46,734 nucleotides of DNA, from NCBI GenBank assembly GCA_045538305.1, contig JAZSRC010000049.1, forward strand, positions 1 to 46,734, given 5' to 3'. Under the pieces are notes generated by a model. It saw nothing but the letters and a program-made list of their open reading frames with translations. It was not told where the DNA came from and made no database searches. The translations under genes were made by a program, and so were the position numbers. This document shows positions 41,300 through 46,734 of the stretch, piece after piece. Within the stretch, counting starts at the first letter, position 1. Every line of letters begins with the position of its first letter. This DNA comes from SFHK01 sp045538305 (GTDB taxonomy: Bacteria; Bacillota; Clostridia; Christensenellales; Aristaeellaceae).

Positions 41300-42655
41300 T
41301 CAATTTCTATCCATGAGCCTCAAAAGCGCCTCAGTAGTCGCCACGGTTTCGTCGTCCTTCAGGCGGAACTTAATCTCTACTCTTCGGGACGCCACCTTGT
41401 CCTCCGTACCGTCGGCATTGTACTTAAGCGCGCTGTACGAACGGCCGCTTGCCGTAATCAGTTCCAGAAGCGCCTTCATATCAGACTCGTTCAGCCTCAG
41501 CTTCTGCGACATATAGGGTTTGCTGAGCACATAATTGGACACGCTCAGCGCGCGCTGCTGCGAAAGCTCCAGATTGTACAGGTATGGATCGTCGCCTGCC
41601 TTTCCACTGGAATCGGTGTGCCCCTCGATAATGATTTCTGCTACGTAAGGCCGGAATTCGGGCGAAAGCAGAACCTGAATGTATACCGGCAGGAATTGAT
41701 CGAGGTAATTCCTTCCTCTTTCGCTCAACCAGTTTGCGCCAACGTCAAACAGCGTTTCGCTGGGCAGCGTGATCGCGCCGGTCTGCTCGTCGACCGATAC
41801 CACGATGCGCCTTCTTTCAAGCTCCGTCGACAGCGCCTCGATAATCTGCGCCTTTACGCCTACCATTCGTTCAAGCTGCAGCTGTGTTTCTTCAAGCTCC
41901 TCCTGATAACGGAACAGGGCTTCGCTCTGGCTTTGCATGACGCTCTGAGCCTGCAGAAGCTGGTTTTCCGTTTCGCTGGAAGCCGAAAGCAGCGCCATGT
42001 AATCAATTCCGAGGCTTTCAAGTTCCTTCTTCTTTTGATCGATCTGCAAAAGCAGGCTGTCAATCTGCGCTTGATAGGAAGCCTCGTTGTTTTTCAGCAG
42101 CGCAAGCCTTTGACTCAGGCTTCTGTTTTCCTCATTTGCTTTTTCAAGTTCGCCCGTAAGCGACAGAACGAGCGCCTGACTGCTGGCAAGTTTTTCCTCC
42201 TGATCGCCCAGAAGTTCAATTTTTGCCTGCGCATCCTGCAAAAGCGCATCAAGCTGACTTTTCTCCGCTTCCAATATAATCACCCGGGTTTCGATTTCCT
42301 CCTGCTGCTTGGCAATGAGCGCTTCCTGCTCATTAAGCTCCTTTTCCTGCTGTGCCAGTACCAGCTTCTGGCCTTCCAGTTCGTCGTTCAGAAGCACCAG
42401 CTGCGCCTGCTGCTCGGAGAGAAGGCCTTCCTTCTCTTTGAGCGCCTGTTCGCTTTGTTCCATTCTCAAAAGTGCCACGGCATATTCATCCTCAATCTTC
42501 TGAAGCTGCTCCGTCTGGTTGGCAAGAGACAGCATCATGGAGAAGATAACAAAAATGAACACCAGCACGAGTACGCTCATCATATCCGAAAAGCTGAGCC
42601 AGAAGCTTCCGCTTTCGCGGGAACGGCTGCGCTTTCGGCGATAATTCAATCGCAT
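41300..42655 (-). CDS. MotB/ZorB-like protein with long coiled coil and OmpA domain
   Basis: A 451-aa protein. A basic N-terminus (RRKRSRSR) precedes one membrane helix at about 22-44 that starts FSDMMSVLVLVFIF; D24 is placed like the proton-carrying aspartate of MotB. Residues 45 to about 275 are an unbroken Gln/Glu/Leu-rich coiled coil. Residues 300-440 form an OmpA-like peptidoglycan-binding domain with IIIEGHTDSSG, LSQQRALSVSNYVL and ASRRVEIKF. MotB and ZorB proteins lack such a long coiled coil. It follows the MotA-like gene by 12 bp. No flagellar genes are near, and no zorC, zorD or zorE. Confidence 0.88.
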   Translation of the reverse strand: MRLNYRRKRSRSRESGSFWLSFSDMMSVLVLVFIFVIFSMMLSLANQTEQLQKIEDEYAVALLRMEQSEQALKEKEGLLSEQQAQLVLLNDELEGQKLVLAQQEKELNEQEALIAKQQEEIETRVIILEAEKSQLDALLQDAQAKIELLGDQEEKLASSQALVLSLTGELEKANEENRSLSQRLALLKNNEASYQAQIDSLLLQIDQKKKELESLGIDYMALLSASSETENQLLQAQSVMQSQSEALFRYQEELEETQLQLERMVGVKAQIIEALSTELERRRIVVSVDEQTGAITLPSETLFDVGANWLSERGRNYLDQFLPVYIQVLLSPEFRPYVAEIIIEGHTDSSGKAGDDPYLYNLELSQQRALSVSNYVLSKPYMSQKLRLNESDMKALLELITASGRSYSALKYNADGTEDKVASRRVEIKFRLKDDETVATTEALLRLMDRN

Positions 42656-42667
42656 TTCCGCCCTCCG

Positions 42668-44197
42668 CTATTTCTCCGCGCGGTCTGCGCGGTTGATCTG
42701 ATCTCTGGACGAACGAAGCGCCAGCGTGAGATCGTCAATTTCGTTTAAGTACTTTTCGCTTGCCGACTGCACAGCCTCGGGCAGCTTTTCGACGGATTTT
42801 TTCACTTCGCCAGACGCCCATTCGATTCTCTTCAGAATCTCTGTCATGCAAGCCTCAAAGTAATTGAGTGATTCGTCCATATCGCGGGTAAGCTTCTCGC
42901 GCGCCTCCTCCATACTCTTGGCAAGCGCATCGCCGGCGCCGCTCATCTGATGCGCGGCTTCCATCATCTGACCGGCGTTTGCACGGTTCAGCTTATTGAC
43001 ATTTTCCATAAACTGCGTAGTCGCGCCGTTAATGGCCTCCGCCTGGCGGCGGAACTCGTCGTTGAGCGAGGTAAGCGCGGACATGTATTCGGTCTGCGCA
43101 TTGACGGTATTTTCGATACGCGCCTGCGCATCTTCGTACCTTCCCTGCACCTTGGCGATTCTGGAAAGCACCGCTTCGTACTTGGAAAGCATCGCCTCGG
43201 AATTGGCGCGCATATCGCGAACGGCTCGGGCTGTCTCGGCAAAGCCGTTCAGCGCATCCGTCATATTTTTAACGGATTTTTCCTGATAGCGGCAGGTATC
43301 CTCGATGGTCTGGGCGAGGTGATCAAACTGCCCGTGGACGGCGTCGTTCATTTTGCGTATGTAGGCATCCGCCACTTCATTCATCAGCTGCGCCTGCGCA
43401 CGGGACGAAAACTCCATCGACTGCTGAACCGCTTTTGAAAGCGGAACCACTGCATTCTCCATGGCAACTTTGATTCTGTTGATCGTATCCTCCGAGCTCA
43501 GGTTTTCAAGCATGGACTTGAGAAGCTCCGTCTGCTCCTGCTGGTAAATGGCAATCTGCGTCATTGGATCAACGGACAGAACGCCAGCATGCTTAGCTAT
43601 TGCTTTATAAAACTCGGTCAGCGCGCGCTCCGCGCGTCCGCGAACTATGCGCGTAATCAGCGTGAATATAATAGACGCAATCACGCCGAAAATCGATGTA
43701 AGGAAGGCATATTTCATGGAACCGAGCAGCACGGACATGGACGCTGAAACGGATTCAACATCTACGCCGCTCATGCCGGACAGCGAAACCGACAAGCCCA
43801 GAAGCGTACCGAGGAAGCCCAGCGAAACCAGCACGCCCGGCAGGGCTTCGGCAAAATTTACCCTTCCCGGACCGTCGATTACGGTTTCTTCGTTGATGTA
43901 ATCCTCAACGTTTGCCGGGTTGTGGTATTCTCCGTCGGCAAAAAAGAGGTTGTTCAAATAGTCGGACCAGTGGGACATCAGCACGCCCTTGCCCAGAAAC
44001 CGGTCGTCCTGCCAGGACCTTCTGGCCTTATCGCCCTTACGAATGTTCACTATTGCGCGTTTCAGAAGGTTGCGCGTTCGCACAACAGGCGCAATACATT
44101 TCGCAATACCGATAATGAACAAAACGACGATGGCCACGTATACGAATATACTGAAACCGTCTCCCAGCCAACTCTGAATGGATTTCCAAAAGTTCAT
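42668..44197 (-). CDS. MotA/TolQ/ExbB-family channel with long cytoplasmic tail (ZorA-like)
   Basis: A 509-aa protein with three membrane helices (about residues 14-36, 117-139 and 160-184). GFLGTLLGLSVSLSG in the second helix is the GxxGTxxG motif of ExbB/TolQ/ZorA proton channels. Three helices rather than the four of MotA, and a helical tail of about 320 residues (190-509) rich in Ala, Glu, Gln and Met, match the layout of ZorA. The tail would lie in the cytoplasm. AAAGGAG precedes the ATG. It heads a six-gene operon behind a good promoter. Likely a proton- or sodium-driven rotary unit with the OmpA-like partner; what it moves is unknown. Confidence 0.87.
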   Translation of the reverse strand: MNFWKSIQSWLGDGFSIFVYVAIVVLFIIGIAKCIAPVVRTRNLLKRAIVNIRKGDKARRSWQDDRFLGKGVLMSHWSDYLNNLFFADGEYHNPANVEDYINEETVIDGPGRVNFAEALPGVLVSLGFLGTLLGLSVSLSGMSGVDVESVSASMSVLLGSMKYAFLTSIFGVIASIIFTLITRIVRGRAERALTEFYKAIAKHAGVLSVDPMTQIAIYQQEQTELLKSMLENLSSEDTINRIKVAMENAVVPLSKAVQQSMEFSSRAQAQLMNEVADAYIRKMNDAVHGQFDHLAQTIEDTCRYQEKSVKNMTDALNGFAETARAVRDMRANSEAMLSKYEAVLSRIAKVQGRYEDAQARIENTVNAQTEYMSALTSLNDEFRRQAEAINGATTQFMENVNKLNRANAGQMMEAAHQMSGAGDALAKSMEEAREKLTRDMDESLNYFEACMTEILKRIEWASGEVKKSVEKLPEAVQSASEKYLNEIDDLTLALRSSRDQINRADRAEK

Positions 44198-44269
44198 GTC
44201 CGGAGCTCCTTTACAGTTAACTTACTAACGCCGCCTATAAGGCATGCGGAAAATACAATACTTATTCTA

Positions 44270-44298
44270 ATTATATCACAACCGTACCTTCCGCGCAA
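44270..44298 (-). promoter_or_regulatory. Sigma-A promoter of the motor-like operon
   Basis: Minus-strand TTGCGC (44293-44298), 17-bp spacer, perfect TATAAT (44270-44275) with extended TGA. The leader is about 65 nt. Confidence 0.75.
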
Positions 44299-44493
44299 CC
44301 GCGTGAGCGTTCATACTGCTTTGACAGAAAAAATGCCTTCTAAGTTCCAATTCTTATATGAACAACCAGAATTCTATCCGCGCTTGCGCATTGTTTGTCA
44401 TACTGTTTCTTAATATCCGCCCAAAAACTGAAGTAACGGAAGCAAGCACATTTCTTAGGTTATGCATAAAAAAACACGTTTCTATTCTTCAAG
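44299..44493. other. Intergenic stretch without visible gene
   Basis: The 364-bp gap between the channel gene and the FtsL-like gene (44198-44561) holds the motor promoter on one side and the terminator of the FtsL-like gene on the other. The remaining roughly 190 bp show no supported gene or RNA element. Confidence 0.5.
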
Positions 44494-44520
44494 AAAAAAA
44501 GAGAAGGCTTACGCCCTCTC
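44494..44520 (-). terminator. Terminator after the FtsL-like gene
   Basis: Minus-strand stem of 8 bp (44513-44520 with 44501-44508, GAGAGGGC/GCCTTCTC, one G-T pair), GTAA tetraloop and T7 at 44494-44500. It lies 42 bp after the stop codon. Confidence 0.9.
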
Positions 44521-44561
44521 CAACAATTTTTCGTGAGTTATAAAAGCAAATGCATTGTGCA

Positions 44562-44909
44562 TCAGGGAATATATGCGTGTTCTGTCTTGACGGGCGCATC
44601 CGTTTTTGGCATAAGATCGATTACACGAGTATCCGTCTCCGGCGGCATGATCATTCCAAGCCGATTCTGCGCCTGCATTTCTAGAACTTCGGTACGCATT
44701 GCCATTTCAAGCTCGATTGTAAGATTTTCCGTTTTTATGTCCAGCTCACTGTTTGCAGTGCGAATCGTTCTGAGTGTATTTGCATATGACACTACATCCA
44801 ACAGTTTAATTGTACTTGTCAAAAGCGTTATTGATATCAAAACAAATGCGGCTGCATAGAGCATCAGATTTTTTCTGTTGCCAAACCTCTTTCTTTTCGA
44901 ACTGTCCAT
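44562..44909 (-). CDS. FtsL/DivIC-like division protein
   Basis: A 115-aa bitopic protein: basic N-terminus, one membrane helix (about residues 15-36), a predicted coiled coil (about 40-75, LRTIRTANSELDIKTENL) and a tail with QAQNRLGMIMPPETDTRVIDL. The last segment resembles the conserved end of FtsL (LGM-x-P ... V-x-L). Such proteins bridge the divisome with FtsB/DivIC and FtsQ/DivIB. It stands alone here rather than between mraW and pbp genes, so septum initiator family is as far as the call should go. The ATG at 44909 is chosen; a GTG three codons upstream is an alternative. The 244-bp gap to gpmI holds the gpmI terminator and AT-rich sequence. Confidence 0.75.
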   Translation of the reverse strand: MDSSKRKRFGNRKNLMLYAAAFVLISITLLTSTIKLLDVVSYANTLRTIRTANSELDIKTENLTIELEMAMRTEVLEMQAQNRLGMIMPPETDTRVIDLMPKTDAPVKTEHAYIP

Positions 44910-45072
44910 ATGCCGCACTCACTTTCATCGGTAGATCCTGTTTTGAAAGTATACCTTTTAAGCATTTTAATTGTGTTACAAATTAACATACAGTTCCTGA
45001 ATATTTATCAGATTTGTTTGTAAAAAACCGACTCCGGTATTTATTTTTTTGTTATACTTCAAAAATTCCACA

Positions 45073-45114
45073 ATTAAAAATCAAAACCGACCGCAGTCTG
45101 TACGGCCGGTTTTG
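45073..45114 (-). terminator. Terminator after gpmI
   Basis: Minus-strand 12-bp stem (45103-45114 with 45082-45093, CAAAACCGGCCG and partner, one G-T pair), 9-nt loop, followed by ATTTTTAAT. It lies 39 bp after the gpmI stop. Confidence 0.85.
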
Positions 45115-45153
45115 ACATTCCCATTACAAACAATTGTAATTATTAGATTCTCC

Positions 45154-46713
45154 TTATGCGATGATCAGGCTTTCGCCGGTCATCTCCGCGGGCTGCGGAA
45201 GGTTCATAAGGGTGAGAATTGTAGGACAAAGATCCGAAAGGCGTCCGCCTTCGCGAAGCTGCTTCTTCGGGTTCTCGGGATCAATTACGATCACGGGAAC
45301 GGGATTGGTAGTGTGCGCGGTGAAGGGGCCTGCGTTCGCGGGATCGATCATCATGTCGGCGTTTCCGTGATCTGCGGTGACGATGCACTTTCCGCCCTTA
45401 GCAACGATGGCGTCCACAACCTTGCCTACGCATTCGTCAACTGCCTTTACGGCCTTCTTCGTTGCGCTGATTACGCCGGTGTGGCCGACCATATCGCAAT
45501 TGGCAAAGTTCAGAATAATGACGTCGTACTTATCCTCTTCAATCAGCGGAAGCACGGCCTCGGTAACCTCATAAGCGCTCATTTCAGGCTTGAGATCGAA
45601 GGTAGGAACCTCCTCCGCTGCGGGAGACGGTACGAGAATGCGGTCTTCGCCTTCGAATTTGGTTTCCTCGCCGCCGTTAAAGAAGAAGGTAACATGGGCA
45701 TATTTCTGAGTTTCTGCAATGCGCAGCTGAGTCTTCCCGCACTTGGACAGGTATTCTCCCATCGTCATGGAAAGAGACTCCGGCGGATAGGCTACGCTTA
45801 CATTCGGCATGGTAGCGTCATACTGCGTCATGCAGATATAGGTAAGCGGAAAGAAACCGTTTTTGCGCTCAAATCCCTTGAAATCCGGATCCACAAACGC
45901 GCGGGTAATCTCGCGGGCGCGGTCAGGACGGAAGTTGAAGAATACAACGGAATCATTGGCCTTCACAACGCCGTTTTCATTAAGAACCGTGGGCAAAACG
46001 AATTCGTCAGTCAGGTGCTTGCCGGTTTCGTCAATCACCTCATAGGAATCGCGGATTGCCTTCACGGGATCATGCGCCTTGACGCCTTCGCCCAGAACCA
46101 TCGCATTATACGCCTTCTCAACGCGCTCCCATGCGTTATCGCGGTCCATAGCGTACAGACGGCCCATCGTAGTGGCGATTTCGCCAACGCCGATCTCCTT
46201 CATCTTGGAGACGAGCTCCTGAACGTATTCCCAGCCGGAATCCGGCGGAACGTCGCGGCCGTCCAGCAGGGCGTGCACATATACCTTTTTAAGCCCGTGC
46301 TTCTTGGCCATTTCCAGAATTCCGTACAGATGATTGGTGTGGGAATGAACGCCGCCGGGCGAAACAAGGCCGATCAGATGAAGTGCGGAATCATTGGCCT
46401 TGCAGTTTTCCATGGCTTTGAGCATGGCTTTGTTTTCAAAGAAAACGCCATCTCGGATATCCTTCGTGATTTTAACCAGCATCTGGTACACAACGCGGCC
46501 TGCGCCGATATTGGTGTGCCCCACTTCGCTGTTGCCCATCTGGCCGTCCGGAAGGCCTACATCCTCGCCGGAAGCACCGATGGCGGTAAAGGAATACTGT
46601 TCCTTAAAGCGATCAAGGTTCGGAGTACCCTGCGCAAGAATGGCGTTGGATACGGGATCATTGGCTCCGATGCCGAAGCCGTCCATGATGATAAGAAGTC
46701 GGATCGTAGCCAT
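45154..46713 (-). CDS. gpmI: 2,3-bisphosphoglycerate-independent phosphoglycerate mutase
   Basis: A 519-aa dimanganese enzyme that interconverts 3- and 2-phosphoglycerate in glycolysis and gluconeogenesis. Alkaline-phosphatase-fold landmarks are intact: D11 in LIIMDGFGIG, nucleophile S62 in DGQMGNSEVGHTNIG, HVHALLDGRDVPP, NFRPDRAREI, NFANCDMVGHTG and VTADHGNADMM. The length fits (about 510 aa). The ATG lies 21 bp from the window edge, and no clear ribosome site is visible in that short stretch. Such enzymes often follow tpiA and pgk; any such gene would be outside the window. Confidence 0.97.
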   Translation of the reverse strand: MATIRLLIIMDGFGIGANDPVSNAILAQGTPNLDRFKEQYSFTAIGASGEDVGLPDGQMGNSEVGHTNIGAGRVVYQMLVKITKDIRDGVFFENKAMLKAMENCKANDSALHLIGLVSPGGVHSHTNHLYGILEMAKKHGLKKVYVHALLDGRDVPPDSGWEYVQELVSKMKEIGVGEIATTMGRLYAMDRDNAWERVEKAYNAMVLGEGVKAHDPVKAIRDSYEVIDETGKHLTDEFVLPTVLNENGVVKANDSVVFFNFRPDRAREITRAFVDPDFKGFERKNGFFPLTYICMTQYDATMPNVSVAYPPESLSMTMGEYLSKCGKTQLRIAETQKYAHVTFFFNGGEETKFEGEDRILVPSPAAEEVPTFDLKPEMSAYEVTEAVLPLIEEDKYDVIILNFANCDMVGHTGVISATKKAVKAVDECVGKVVDAIVAKGGKCIVTADHGNADMMIDPANAGPFTAHTTNPVPVIVIDPENPKKQLREGGRLSDLCPTILTLMNLPQPAEMTGESLIIA

Positions 46714-46734
46714 GTCGTTCTGTGAGCCAAGGAG

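Noticed and set aside
40919..42748. 609-codon open frame on the plus strand
   Set aside because: It lies opposite the coiled-coil OmpA-like gene, whose biased codons leave the reverse strand open; its translation has no recognisable domain and it lacks a ribosome site.
40742..44197. Complete Zorya defence system
   Set aside because: Only ZorA/ZorB-like parts are present; the next genes are dus, egsA and an ArsC-like gene, and nothing resembles ZorC, ZorD or ZorE.
44358..44543. 61-codon plus-strand frame in the gap before the FtsL-like gene
   Set aside because: No ribosome site, composition like its intergenic surroundings, and it runs through the terminator hairpin.
45049..46725. 558-codon open frame on the plus strand
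   Set aside because: Exact antisense of gpmI, which has all catalytic motifs on the minus strand.
1..46734. rRNA, tRNA, insertion sequence or prophage genes
   Set aside because: I looked on both strands and saw no cloverleaf, rRNA signature, transposase, integrase or phage structural gene.

Overview
The window reads as chromosome of a spore-forming, strictly anaerobic Clostridia-type Firmicute that ferments amino acids. The grounds are a complete spoIIIAA-AH operon plus spoIIP, the Firmicute gene order asp23-nusB-folD-xseA-xseB-ispA-dxs-tlyA-argR-recN, AGGAGG-type ribosome sites, and a B12-dependent glutamate-fermentation operon that includes an oxygen-labile class I fumarase-type hydro-lyase. 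I cannot name a genus. I see no rRNA, tRNA, CRISPR array, transposase or phage gene.

Region 1 (1-8.1 kb): a sugar-phosphate nucleotidyltransferase gene is divergent from a seven-gene plus-strand operon citG - hydro-lyase alpha - hydro-lyase beta - glmS - glmL - glmE - methylaspartate ammonia-lyase, closed by a strong terminator. Together these give glutamate -> 3-methylaspartate -> mesaconate -> citramalate. CitG would supply the prosthetic group precursor for a citramalate (or citrate) lyase encoded elsewhere. Region 2 (8.1-11.7 kb, minus strand): TlpA-like thioredoxin, a 45-aa CXXC peptide, a membrane polyferredoxin, uridine kinase and an EamA transporter, with overlapping genes behind one good promoter; the first three look like an extracytoplasmic thiol-redox module.

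Region 3 (11.8-28.2 kb, minus strand): sporulation and housekeeping. spoIIIA, then the asp23 to recN cluster (envelope stress, transcription antitermination, folate, exonuclease VII, isoprenoids, rRNA methylation, arginine regulation, recombination), then spoIIP. SpoIIIAF and SpoIIIAG are strikingly short. Region 4 (28.2-32.1 kb, minus strand): capA-like gene, LysM protein, mutY and a DUF402 protein, ending at an 18-bp perfect hairpin.

Region 5 (32.3-44.3 kb): envelope genes. These are a plus-strand 810-aa membrane protein with eight H-x4-C-x21-C-x2-C modules; a convergent 1007-aa NlpC/P60 protein with about twelve SH3-like modules; and a six-gene minus-strand operon led by a MotA/ExbB/ZorA-like channel with a long cytoplasmic tail, a MotB/OmpA-like partner with a long coiled coil and a small membrane protein, followed by dus, a glycerol-1-phosphate dehydrogenase and a cysteine-free ArsC/Spx-fold protein. 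The motor-like trio and the Cys/His-module protein are the best candidates for undescribed biology. Region 6 (44.5-46.7 kb): an FtsL-like protein and gpmI.
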